Source of the DNA: Ichthyophonus hoferi
Taxonomy: Eukaryota; Opisthokonta; Ichthyosporea; Ichthyophonida; Ichthyophonidae
Length of the DNA stretch: 40,360 bases
Direction of reading: 5' to 3'
Assembly: GCA_002751075.1 (NCBI GenBank)
Contig: NAOQ01000017.1
Span: forward strand, 27,466-67,825
Shown here: one piece after another, positions 12,401 to 23,191 of the stretch
How positions within the stretch are numbered: position 1 is the stretch's first letter
Layout of the letters: every line of letters starts with the position of its first letter
Position numbers and translations under genes: made by a program
The notes under the pieces: generated by a model
Told to the model about the DNA's origin: nothing
The model's input: only the letters and a program-made list of their open reading frames with translations
Database searches by the model: none

Positions 12401-14649
12401 TTCTATTAGAACTTTACTATACCAAAAAAAGATTTCAAGTCTGATTAGTACGTGAATATGCAATTAATATATTGTTAACTTCTAATAACAGATGTATACC
12501 ATCAACCAGTGATTGGGTAGACAATAAAAAATCTATCTGGAAGATGGAAAGAAATAATTATGCCCATACATTAGGATTAGAGAAAGGCTATCATCATTAA
12601 CATATTAGGAGTAATATACTTCAACTTTATAAAAATGAGTCTAGTTTTTCCTTCATATTCTTTATAATATCTGACACTCTTTTTCCTTCCTGCTTCCTTC
12701 TTGTGTCATTGAGGACAATACCGTTGCGGGAGAAGATTCTGTCAATAATGACAATCCAGGGTTGACCTGCTGATTTTGTCTATGGGTACTGGTAGATCAG
12801 TGTTTAGATCAATATATATATATATATATATAAGATGCATATGTGCATATACAAACATGGTATAGGAGTGTTTGCATGAGATATATTTCTTACGCTTCCT
12901 CCTTTAGAGTATAACTATATGTATATACTTTATTTTGTGTAGCTCCATGTATTGTTATTTAACGCTTGCCTTTTCTCCAAACAAACACACGCACAAAGGT
13001 TGTAAATATAAAAACGAATATATATGCGTACATGATATCCAATAGAAAGTTTATTGTGGTTCCTACTGGGTCAGCCGCGCCGTTAGCTTGTGCACGAAGA
13101 TACTCTGTAGATACATCTGCATATGTAAAATTTGGTACCACGTCTATCTGTAAATGCTCGTGATAAGGTTAGAAAAACGTTATGCTTAGTTAAAAAAAAT
13201 TTCTTTTTGAACAATTCATATCTATATTGTTACAAGAACGTTAACTTCGAATGAACACGTTGTTCGGCCGAAGTTCTGGCAATATAAGGATCTGGGCCAC
13301 AGAATCTTATAGTTCTTAACCAGACAAATTGATTTGTCAGTAAGTATTTTTACGATCAGTTCCATTTACACTGGACACAGCTACGTTTGACAACCGTGAT
13401 AAACAAAAGCTGCAGAAGAATAAAAGAGAACGGAAGCAACTAATAAACGCCCCAGCACACCCGGGAGTACGCGGTAACTTTGCATGACAGCATATATATA
13501 TAATACTGATATGGTCAAAATACGAATGCGTTTGTGACACACAAAGCTAGCTTTGCATTCATTTATAATTTTCTAAATAATATCATAATATATATATATA
13601 TAGTCCTATTATACAACACTCAATTGGCAACCTCGAAGCCTGTGCAAAAGTCACTAGAATTATCACAGATGGCTACATACATTAATTTGATGGTGTAAAC
13701 ATAAAAAATTGACTAATAAAACAAATTTATGGTATGGTAATATAGTAGCACAACTGAGTAAGGCAAAAGAAATTGTCTTAGCAAAAAAGGGAAATTACAA
13801 CTAGGGGTAAGAGTTTTATGAAAACAATACAACATTAACATAGATAGCTTTTAAAGCAACTCTATACTCAATACCAAGTGCACAATGTGACAGGAAAGCT
13901 TGGAAAAATATATGCAAATGTACGGGGATTTTTTGTGTAGTAAGATCACATTAAACTAAAAATGAACTCAACATACTATTTGTTGTATGATAAGCTTTTC
14001 ATGTGTTGTAGAGGACTGACCAGTGCTTTCCGGTGATAGTTGAATATACCTGAAAATGGTGTGAAGTCAAATATTAAATATTTGCATCAACCTAACCATT
14101 CCTGTTCCTATTTTATATACATTTGTATATTCAACCTATTTACTCATGCGCATGCATCTTTATGTAAAGATATATTCATGAATATACATAGAAAAATTTA
14201 AAATCAAAGAGATATAAAGAGTTGTACGCATATATATATATATTCATCTAAATATATTCATTAACAGCTAGGCGATTGTGATATATTCTGTGTAACTAAG
14301 AACGGTCTTGTTACTAATTGTATCTCATTTAAATGTACCAAATATTGCTTATAATCCGCATTATTTCTATTCATTGTTCTCACAAATAAAATTACATTTA
14401 TACAGTGTGATCAAAGCTTATAAAGATGAATACGTAAGTGTATCTAATCAATTAACCGAGTTAAAGTTGGGACCAATGTACCATGTATTATAATCCTGTA
14501 AATGTGAATACATACTTTGCATAATCAAGCAAAGATGTCACCGCAGCTTCTAAATTTCCTTCGGTTTCCTGGAGCTTGGTCCTGATCACCTGCTCGCTTT
14601 GTTCAGGAAATATTTCCTGTAAGTAAGCAATATCTTCTATTAATGCCAT
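6433..14649 (-). CDS. RNF216: RNF216/Triad3-like RBR E3 ubiquitin ligase, about 16 exons
   Basis: RBR ligases pass ubiquitin from E2 to a RING2 cysteine, then to the substrate. Firm exons: 14516-14649 (CUE-like, [14 protein letters not shown] and [11 protein letters not shown]), 13032-13147 (UBA-like, [14 protein letters not shown], matching RNF216 upstream of its RBR), 10856-10975 (RING1, [16 protein letters not shown]), 9984-10120 ([13 protein letters not shown]), 9515-9643 and 9094-9175 (IBR, VCPYCR and SCRTCK), 8313-8392 (RING2, [16 protein letters not shown], whose GCN cysteine is the expected catalytic one), 7555-7646 ([17 protein letters not shown]) and 6969-7066 (PCNKCTRC). Phases match across the RBR exons. 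Tentative exons: 13370-13409, 12894-12901, 12722-12766, 12319-12390, 11186-11264, 6649-6777 and 6433-6551 (stop TGA). An ATG at 11264 could instead begin a shorter RBR-only product. A second in-frame ATG lies at 14673. The protein is about 490 residues, shorter than vertebrate RNF216. Confidence 0.85.
12233..12262 (-). other. Juxtaposed acceptor and donor, recursive-splice-like site in an RNF216 intron
   Basis: On the minus strand a pyrimidine-rich stretch ends in TTCTCAG (CAG at 12244-12246). It is followed directly by GTAAG and then a second donor, GTAAGT, at 12233-12238. An AG abutting GTAAG is the layout of a recursive splice site or zero-length exon. It sits in the intron between the tentative exon ending at 12319 and the exon beginning at 11264. 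It could also be an unrecognised 5-nt exon or chance. Confidence 0.4.
12894..12901 (-). other. Candidate 8-nt microexon of the RNF216-like gene
   Basis: GAGGAAGC lies between an AG (CTAAAG) and a strong donor (GTAAGA). Its length and position reconcile the phase-2 end of exon 13032-13147 with the exon starting at 12766, which needs one base from upstream. The two flanking exons cannot be joined directly in frame. Sequence-only call. Confidence 0.4.
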
Positions 14650-14673
14650 TTTATAATTAAATGCTTTCTTCAC

Positions 14674-14999
14674 TTAATCACTGATCCCATCTCCTCCAGT
14701 ATACTGATTCATATACTTATGTGTTCATTATTTTCTGTCATATTTACATGTTGTAATTGGTACAGCGACAGCTTAAAACAGGTGGAATGTACAATGAGCC
14801 AAATAAGATAAAATTGACTGACGTTCGTTTTTCATTGCATTCCTAAGCTAGTAATATTGGATATTGGCTTGCTATTGGGTTCCTGGGTACTGAAAAATCA
14901 ATGAGCATGGAATAATACACTTTAGCTTTGGGTTGGGGTTTTCACATAGGGTTTGTTAATGCAAATATACTTGTATTTTCTTTTTAAAAAACAAAGGAG
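14674..14999. other. Upstream region of the RNF216-like gene
   Basis: About 330 bp separate the RNF216-like start from the Copia remains. No coding pattern is seen. Promoter elements of that gene presumably lie here, but I recognise no specific motif. Confidence 0.4.
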
Positions 15000-16360
15000 C
15001 AGTAGTTCCAGGATTGTAGGATCTGTTTGCCATCGATGACGTCATTGATGATGTTTCTCGAGTCACATCTTCTGAAAGTGATCCGAGTCCAGAGGTAGCA
15101 TACCATCAGCACCAATCGAATCCATATCCAGTGGTATTCTTCCCGTGTACCTTCATCCAACAGTAATCAGGACCCTGCAGATGACCCTTCCAGGCATAAG
15201 AATGAGAGTAGCTTTGGAAGCAGTTCAGAAGAAGTTTTCCTCTAGCATCAAGGCTCCAAGTACACCTCATCAACCACCTACAACAGGATCAAACGGAGTG
15301 AACGCCGCTCCTCCAACAACTATTCGAATGTCTCTACCAGTGCAATGACTGCAACTGGCATAATGCTAAAGTATCTGGGATCTATGAGAGGACTAAAATA
15401 TGCGATGTGCATGCATGACAAGCTAGAGTGGGTCAGGGCAATGGAGCAGGAGCTAAGCACCATCAATACATTCCACACATGAGACCCACTGCCTCGTCCG
15501 AACATAAAGATTATCCTATGCGGTCTCTAGTTGTTCCACTGCAAGTGCGACAATGAGAGATAAGTAATTAAAAATAAGGCTCATCTGATGGCTCAGGAAT
15601 CAGTACAGAAGAACGACTTTGATTTCTTTGACATCAGCTTCCTGATGACTTCTTTGGTTGCAGTCCAAGCTCTTCTGAGCATTGCTACAGCTAGAGGCTA
15701 TAATACCACTCAGCTGGATGTTACTGGCGCCTATCTACATGCATATCTGGAAACCCCAGTGTACACGGAACTCACGCTGAAGATAGAGGATAGTGACCAT
15801 CCTGCAATGGTTTGCTACCTCAAGTGTAGCCTGTATGGTCTCCATGAAAACCCATTGTTGTAGAACCGACATTGAATACCTTCATTAAATTAATACATAT
15901 GTATTTCAGCTGAAAAGGATTCATACTTTTATATCTCCCATAAGGCTACCAATTTCTTGTGTCTGTTCCTCTATGTAGATGACTTCCTTTTAGTATCCAA
16001 AAAACCTGACGACAAAAAAACCTTAATTAAGGCCATTATGGAAGAGTTCCCTACAATAAACTGAGAATTCTCAGCAAGCTTCCTGGGCTACATGATTGAT
16101 CGAATGTATGAAAGCAGGATTGAGAATTTTGCATCACAGGTACATCCAGGAGTTGGTACCTCCCATGACCAAGAAAAGAGAAGGGTAAAGCATAGCCTGA
16201 TTCTGCTTGAGTACGTGAAATCAGCCTTGAATGGTCCAATAGCAAATTATGTTGATTTTTTCAGCAACTGTAAGTGTTTTAGCCAAAATCTCTCATTTGC
16301 GAAATACCATTATCAAATGCGACTGCCCCATTCCAATGGACAATATCTTTTCATATATTG
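15000..16360 (+). mobile_element. Fossil Ty1/Copia fragment: integrase tail, linker and reverse transcriptase
   Basis: This is the plus-strand remnant of a Copia polyprotein, in family order: the acidic linker after integrase, the pre-RT segment with a W-V-R-A-M-E-Q-E motif, then the RT palm with QLDVTGAYLHAYLE and, near 15960-15990, the YVDD active-site box. The RNase H part and an intact 3' end are not recognisable. The reading frame is broken in several places, so this is a dead copy. Family assignment to Copia rests on the QLDVTGAYLH and YVDD motifs and is firm. Ends are approximate. Confidence 0.85.
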
Positions 16361-16800
16361 AATCTAGTATTTCCTTCAAATAGCTAATCAGTTTGCACTA
16401 ATACCATATGCTACAAGATTGTTAACTCTATAACAAATTAGCTAATGAGCCATATATGGAAACACTAATATAACCTTATCAGAATAGAATCAGACATCCC
16501 TAGTAGATCTTTACGACCTTTTATGAGTGTATTAGCCAATACAAATATTTTATGATTAGCTTCATTTTTTGTTATTAAATCTAGTTACAATGACGTTAAC
16601 CAAACGTTAGCACTGGCAATCAAATACAGTATAAAAACAAACAAAAGTCATTAAGAAAAGACTCTCTCATACATATGCAGTATTAATAGCAAAATACAAA
16701 ATTCTCATAAACGCATACGAAAATACTTTGCACATTTCATTATATATATATATGTGTGTGGGTGTGTAATATACACATTGCTACTGTAATTTCTAATCTA
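16361..16800. other. AT-rich stretch between two Copia pieces
   Basis: It holds an AT/GT microsatellite near 16742-16770 and no coding pattern. It may be element 3' sequence, host DNA or a degenerate LTR; I cannot tell which. Confidence 0.35.
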
Positions 16801-17345
16801 CCACTGGCCCTCATATACAGTAATCAGGTGTTCAGATTGCTCACTTGTCCAGAAGTCGGAGAACTGCATACTGACGCTAGATAGCAAAATGTTGTTTATT
16901 TATATAGTTACATAGCTTCATTTAATGATCCATCTTATTTTGAAATTTCCACATTTGCACTTAAGCGCATCAAAGCATCTATTCCTTCTAAATTAGAACA
17001 GAGATATAATTATTACAGCCAGTTACCTAGAGAGTTGGTATATGGGCTTTCAATAAAAGCTCTAGCACAACAACCGAGTCTTAAAGACAGGTCCAGTAAA
17101 ACAAATATCACTTATATTAGCCAAACAACAATAACCACTACCAGTTATATAATTGGAGATCCCAAAAGCTTTATGAAAGTCAATTGAACTGACAAAAATT
17201 CTGATAGAGTTACAAACCAACATGACTCCACTGCAAAGCAACTCAGTTACATACAAGACAATATGATGGAAACAGAGGAGTTACAGTTCAAGTTTTAGTT
17301 GCAACCACAAGGCACTCCATTGCTAGAATTCCCAACCTTACACCT
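16801..17345 (+). mobile_element. Fossil Copia leader and gag-start segment, inverted relative to the neighbouring copy
   Basis: The reverse complement of about 16801-17345 matches the plus strand of about 20640-21050 and 21893-22000. The best stretch, about 85 bases around 16940-17030, is roughly 90% identical by eye, and outer parts are about 75%. It therefore carries the 5' leader and the first codons of gag of the same family in the opposite orientation to the copy that follows. It stops abruptly where the minus-strand integrase region begins. It is broken and non-functional. The outermost part may include LTR sequence, but I could not define LTR ends. Confidence 0.75.
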
Positions 17346-17349
17346 AAGC

Positions 17350-20300
17350 CCTAAACAAACTGATGAGTCAGTGTATGTTTTTTTTCTCCCATAGTCCAAG
17401 AAAGATGGAGGGTAATAAAATGGCTTACTGTCTGTAATGACGTTTTCAGAGGGAATACCCACCCATACTTGAAAAGGATCATGTTGGACATTTTTAAAGA
17501 AGGGTTTTGGCATAGACGGACGAACTTTCCTTCAAAGAAGATAATGTTGTGCCTGGTTGTGATTTGATGAATGGCCCAGTCCATTACTATTCATCTTAAT
17601 TGTAGGATATTGTATCCTAAAAATAGACCCAGCTTTCCTCTAGGAGAGAACCTCTCCTTGATGGCAATGTCATCAAGCCCATAGCAAACCTTACTGCCTA
17701 GTGTATGCAGGTATTCTATTGGCACCCTGGTTTTGTACCAGAGTTTGAATGGCACCATTTCATTGGACATGGCTAACATTAGACTCAAATTATGCGTAAT
17801 GATTGCCATGCAAAGAGCATAACGGCATAATTGAGTGGACATGTTGGCCTTATTTAGAGATATCCATGACCTCTCTAAAAGTTGGTGGTTCATGCACTTA
17901 CTTATACTGTTGCTGAAGAGAGCATACAGCAAGCTAGTGAGATGGTAATGCCCTCCATACAAAAATACTTTTGGAAGTCTCAGCTGAGATACTCATGGCC
18001 TTGACCAGAAAAAAGATGAGTGATCTTTAAGGGCATGTGTAGGGATTTTGCTGCTGCCTTAAAAGTATGGAAGTATTTGGGAACATCATCTTTTTGTGTC
18101 ATGCAAAACGCAATTATAAAGTGTGTAAAGTTATTGATGAACCATCACAATCCAACAGAAATTGTTGGTAGATTTTCTCAGTGGACTGATGACATAGCTG
18201 TAAATTTGCTCTAGTGGACGAAATGATCAGACATTTCAAATTCGAACTGCACCTTGCTGATTTTGGAGATAGCACAATGATCACATGGTAAGCTGTTTGT
18301 TACTGGTAAAGGTGTCTTGAGTTGTAGAAGGGGCTGCTGAAGATGTACATTTGATGAATGTATGAAGCAATAATATCACAGTGCATGTGTGACTATGCTT
18401 GCAGCTATTAGAATGCAGGTAGTATCATCTTTTATCCATGTGGCAAGGTATGTGGTCTTAGCAATGTTAATGGCTGGTTTGCTTTACCAGAATTGGGCTA
18501 CTTGAAAAGGTGTACAGAAAGGCAATGTTGGCATTGAGGAGGCATGGGTCATTTTGGTAGGGTCAGCCAATAAGAATGGTCTGACCATTAAGTGCAACTA
18601 TCTCTTAATTGGCTGAGAAGGTAGTGACAACATCCAGTCCATGAAGAGCAGAACTAGAAAAATAGATTAATCAGAGCTGACTGCACATAGAGTACTGGTT
18701 TAAATTAATAATTTGTGTAGTCAGACATGACCTTAACATTACTGTTCCTGGTAGCATTGCTATGGCCTGGTTACCATCAGCCATAGTGATTGAAATATTA
18801 ATTTAATGGGTATGCCTTCTGTGAATGCTGCCAGGGTTGAGCAGATGTGCATGCTGGAGTCAGAGTATATCATAAAGCTTTCTTTTGTAAAGCCTAATAC
18901 TATAGCAACTAAACCTGCATGTGCTAATGAGATGGCGTGTTTTTTGACAGATGGGCTGTATAGTCGNNNNNNNNNNNNNNNNNNNNNNNNNNNNNNNNNN
19001 NNNNNNNNNNNNNNNNNNNNNNNNNNNNNNNNNNNNNNNNNNNNNNNNNNNNNNNNNNNNNNNNNNNNNNNNNNNNNNNNNNNNNNNNNNNNNNNNNNNN
19101 NNNNNNNNNNNNNNNNNNNNNNNNNNNNNNNNNNNNNNNNNNNNNNNNNNNNNNNNNNNNNNNNNNNNNNNNNNNNNNNNNNNNNNNNNNNNNNNNNNNN
19201 NNNNNNNNNNNNNNNNNNNNNNNNNNNNNNNNNNNNNNNNNNNNNNNNNNNNNNNNNNNNNNNNNNNNNNNNNNNNNNNNNNNNNNNNNNNNNNNNNNNN
19301 NNNNNNNNNNNNNNNNNNNNNNNNNNNNNNNNNNNNNNNNNNNNNNNNNNNNNNNNNNNNNNNNNNNNNNNNNNNNNNNNNNNNNNNNNNNNNNNNNNNN
19401 NNNNNNNNNNNNNNNNNNNNNNNNNNNNNNNNNNNNNNNNNNNNNNNNNNNNNNNNNNNCGAATAATTCCCCTGTGAACTTGTTGCTGTTGTTGTTTAGG
19501 TTGAAACTCCCCCTTAGTCTTGCCAAAATGTGGGCTGCCTTGGCGTTTATTGCAATCCACTGTGTTGTAATGGACATATCTCCCAGGGTGGTAATTCCAA
19601 TGAAAGTTGTTTTGATCTTTGAGATTATAGTAGCCATTAGGCTTCCAATCAGATTTGATGAATTTGTTGTGACCTGGCCTTTCCCTGTTGATTTTTTGTG
19701 TGCCATATGATCTTTATAGCAGGTCATATGGTTTTTAGGTGGTATAACTAGTGTTTTTTACTGTGTGAAAGCCTTGCCTGCATTTATGGGACACAACCAC
19801 ATGGATAATGCTTTGCCAGAGAAGAAATTAGTTATTCTGTGCCTTCAACCAAGTGACCATGCCTTTATATCTTGGTAGGTTGTAAATGACTTGAAGGGTG
19901 GTAGTTGTAATGGAATCATCATGCATATTTCATGAATAGTACCATGTAACTGGGTAGCAGAAGGTTTGGAACATGCCATGAATGTAGAGGCTAACTCATC
20001 TCTTTCAATTTTGACTCAAAGGAAATCATCATTCCATCTTGTAAAAATATTTGCAGAGATTATGCCAAAAGCCTTGGACAATTTGGCCATCTTGTTGAAA
20101 ACAAATTTGTTGTGGTATGTGTTGTTAAGAGTAGCTTGCTCATGCTCTGGTGTATCTACCTGGCTGTTGAGGTAGTGATATGCCAAGCATCCATCTATAT
20201 GGTGGACATCACCTATCTAGATATATTGACCTTCTTCAGCAGATAGAGTATTTTAATATTGGGTGGTACATCCCTCATATGCAGTGACGACATAAAAGTC

Positions 20301-22010
20301 CTTACTCCACTGATAGTAATGATATGTGTTTGCTGTTAAAAGCTAAAAAATTATGTTTAGTATCAATTGGCAATGGACATCTGGTGATATTGTCAAGACT
20401 CTGGGTACCTGACTTAGCTGAAACTTGCTCAGCATATGGAGATGGAGGTAATCTGAATGATGTTCTTGCTCTTGTGTTTTGTTTTTAATTGTATTGCTGT
20501 TGTTCTTAAAATTGCTCCTGATGGAGTTCAAGTTGGCGCTCATGTTGTTGATATTGGCACTCATGTTGCTGTTGCATTTGCACTATCATATTTTCATACT
20601 GCTCAACAGTAGAGTGTAACTCAGCTTGAATACTGTTTAGTTGTAAGGTTGGGGATTCAGAGAATGGAGTGTATTGCAGTTGTGACTGAAAGTCAAACTG
20701 TGACTCATCTGTTTTCATCATGATGTCTTGTATGTAATTGATTTACAGTGCAGTAGAAGCATGCTGGATCTGTAACCCTATCAGAATCTGTGTCAGTTCA
20801 ATCAACTTTTGCACAGCTGTCGGGATCTCAAATTACATAACTGTTAGTGGTTATTTGTTTTGACCAGTGTAAATGACAGCTACTTGTTCAGACCTGTCTT
20901 TAAGACACAGTTGCTGTGCTAGAGGTTCTGTTCTATTGAAGGCCCATATATCATCTGTATAGGTAACTGGCTGTAGTAATTATATCTTTATTCTAATTTA
21001 GAAGGTATAGATGCTTTGATGTGTTTGGGTGCAAATGTGGAAATTGCACAATATTCTAATCTATCTATACAGTCATATTCAAGGTCCTCATTCTGGTCCA
21101 CCAGAGTATTATTTGTTCAATACACTGGTGTCTGAACTAGAACCAAAGTTTTCATCATCCTGGACATCTCATGACAAATTGTCTCCCTCTGAATCACTGG
21201 AGAAGTGGACTCTCTGCTTTTCTTTTCAGTTTTTGGGATGGACCCCGACTTCTTCTCTGAAGCTTTGCTCCCGTTGTAGTGAATGATGGTTCTGAGATGG
21301 GTTTCTATGGGGCTACTCATTATTAAGATATTATTAGTGTTTAGTTAAAATAAACCTTTATTACCTCACAACTGATTAAAATCGGGATCCAGACTAAGTC
21401 TGTGATAGCTAGTTATATAGTTGTTGTTTTTTCAATCAATACCAGTTGACCTTGTAGTGACCATATTTATCCAATATGAAATTGAACATAACTGTTACCT
21501 AATATGTACTTAGCACCATGTTGTCTAATGATTATTCAAAGGATCATTCTGAAAACCATATACCACGTAAGTATTATCAAACACTACTATGTGATTAAAT
21601 ACTAATAACCCAATACGATTGAAAACCATGGTACTTTTATGTTCTAAACTGCATTAAACCCAGTCTAATTGTTTACAATTAGGGACATCATTGAATTAAT
21701 TAATTATCATTAATTAATGTCGAATTTCTAATTACCGATTAAAGCCTCGTTCCAATAATTCTTAACAATTAGAGGTTCAAAGCTAAATAAACTATATGTG
21801 ATTTTTGCGTACATCATGAAATACTTAACCAAACACTTTTAGGACTTCAATACTTCAACACACAATGAGATCTAACATTAAGTGGAGTAGTTACAATGTA
21901 AAAAAACACTATTATTGCTATCTAGTGTCAATGAGCGGTTCTCTGACTTCTGAACGAGTGAGCCATTTGGACACTGATCATCGTATACGAGAGTCATTGA
22001 TAGTTTAGAC
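17350..22010 (-). mobile_element. Fossil Ty1/Copia element, 5' part through integrase, minus strand
   Basis: Read on the minus strand, the parts come in Copia order: leader or LTR-like sequence (about 22010-21330), an upstream coding-like segment (21320-21060), the second leader block (21050-20730), Gln-rich gag (from about 20721), a Cys/His gag segment near 19560-19660, an assembly gap, a protease-like region (about 18950-18780), the integrase zinc-binding motif (about 18200-18300, DHCAISKISK), and the integrase C-terminal part with FLGY (about 17610). No reverse transcriptase follows in this orientation; the copy ends at the junction near 17350. Coding is split across frames by many breaks, so it is a fossil. 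The right end is set by similarity to 16801-16890. Confidence 0.82.
18967..19459. other. Assembly gap (Ns)
   Basis: 493 unknown bases lie inside the gag-protease part of the minus-strand Copia fossil. Open frames running through it are artefacts. Confidence 0.99.
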
Positions 22011-22711
22011 ACTACAATAACGATGTGTATATTATCTATATATTAACAAATGTGTAAAGTATTTGTGCGTTTGCAAGAACTTATATTTTTTGTTATCTAT
22101 CTACATACGCATATATGAGAGCGGCACTGATAAACTGATAACAATATTTAGGATTGAGTGAGTTAGATCATATTCTTGATAATGCTATTCGTCACTATTA
22201 AATAATTATATTTAATTGGAACCTCATATCTACTAAGGCCTACTTTACAATTTACCATGGCTTTAAATTGTTAGTAATTGCCTTTTTAATCACTTATACT
22301 TTCTTAGAAATAGATGTGCTTATTTATTGGTTGCTTTTAAAAATAAAAATTGAAATGCTCTACGAAGTTTTAAAAGTCTACTCATGCGATATTGGCTTAG
22401 TATAAAATCCTCTGCAGGCATAGAAGCCAAAATTAGAAATTGAAGCACTGTACAGCTATAAAGGGCAAAACTACAAATCTAGATTGTGAAAGAACGAATA
22501 ATCTATGCAATAGGAGGCTTTTATAATAATTATAACGGGGGTATTTTCACTCAGGAATTCATTGATTTGTTTATTTTAATGTCTTAACATTTTTTTTCGC
22601 GGCAGATTGTGATGTTATACATGCTACATCTAGACTATCAAAAATAATGACCGTGATGACTTGGCCATAAATGAAAAAGACATGTGAGCAGGGCGGTAAT
22701 GAACTATTATT

Positions 22712-22753
22712 TAATACACGAGTGAGATCAGATAATACACGAGTGAGATCAGA
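22712..22753. repeat. Perfect 21-bp tandem duplication
   Basis: The unit TAATACACGAGTGAGATCAG plus A occurs twice back to back, at 22712-22732 and 22733-22753. Its perfect match implies a recent event. It abuts the first copy of the 120-bp repeat. Confidence 0.9.
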
Positions 22754-23000
22754 TAAGTTGGATATCGTATTATTGGCTTATATTGTCAACATACTGATGG
22801 TGCGTTTTGGGTCTTTCCTTAATAATCCTATGCACGTTGTTCGCTATTAGTAATAGGTTATTGGTTCAAGTAAGTTTGATCTCGTATTCTTAGTATTCGG
22901 TATCAGTATACTAATATAGTTGTGAGTTTTGGGCCTTTCTTTTGCAATCCTTTACACAGGTTGTTGGATTTTAGTAATAGCTATTGTTAATTAATCTCAT
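22752..23000 (+). repeat. Two decayed tandem copies of a roughly 120-bp repeat
   Basis: Copy 1 (about 22752-22857) and copy 2 (about 22868-23000) share blocks with 23349-23476: TAAGTTTGAT/TAAGTTTAAT near the start, TTTTGCAATCCTTTACA in the middle, and GGTTGTT..TTAGTAAT near the end. The third copy begins exactly at the splice donor of intron 1 of the epoxide-hydrolase gene. Copy 2 also begins with GTAAGTTT. Confidence 0.8.
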
Positions 23001-23191
23001 AATTTCTTGGACACGATTATAAAAATTAAAATCACAAAATTAAATCTTAAATAGCATATCAGAGCCAATTATAATAAGCTAATGTTAAGGAATGTGAGCT
23101 TACAACTCGAACGTGTTCCCATATATAACTGACATTGTATTAGTTCGCTACATGATATCGCATTCTTCTGTATTTATTGTGCAAGATTGCA

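Larger units (their letters stand above)
22011..23191. other. Intergenic region upstream of the epoxide-hydrolase gene
   Basis: No gene is recognised. It holds a 21-bp tandem duplication and two decayed copies of a roughly 120-bp repeat whose third copy forms the start of intron 1 of the next gene (listed separately). The promoter of that gene must lie here, but I see no specific motif. Confidence 0.5.

Noticed and set aside
13032-14649. CUE/UBA-like exons as a separate small gene
   Set aside because: Their order and spacing match the N-terminal UBA-like part of RNF216, and an RBR domain follows on the same strand with no other promoter-like break. One gene is more likely, though not proven.
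16092-16361. Plus-strand frame after the RT piece considered as a host gene
   Set aside because: It continues the fossil RT region and has no independent start or motif.
18760-19727. Open frames of 170-270 codons spanning the gap on both strands
   Set aside because: They exist only because unknown bases cannot encode stops. The real content is Copia gag and protease remains on either side.
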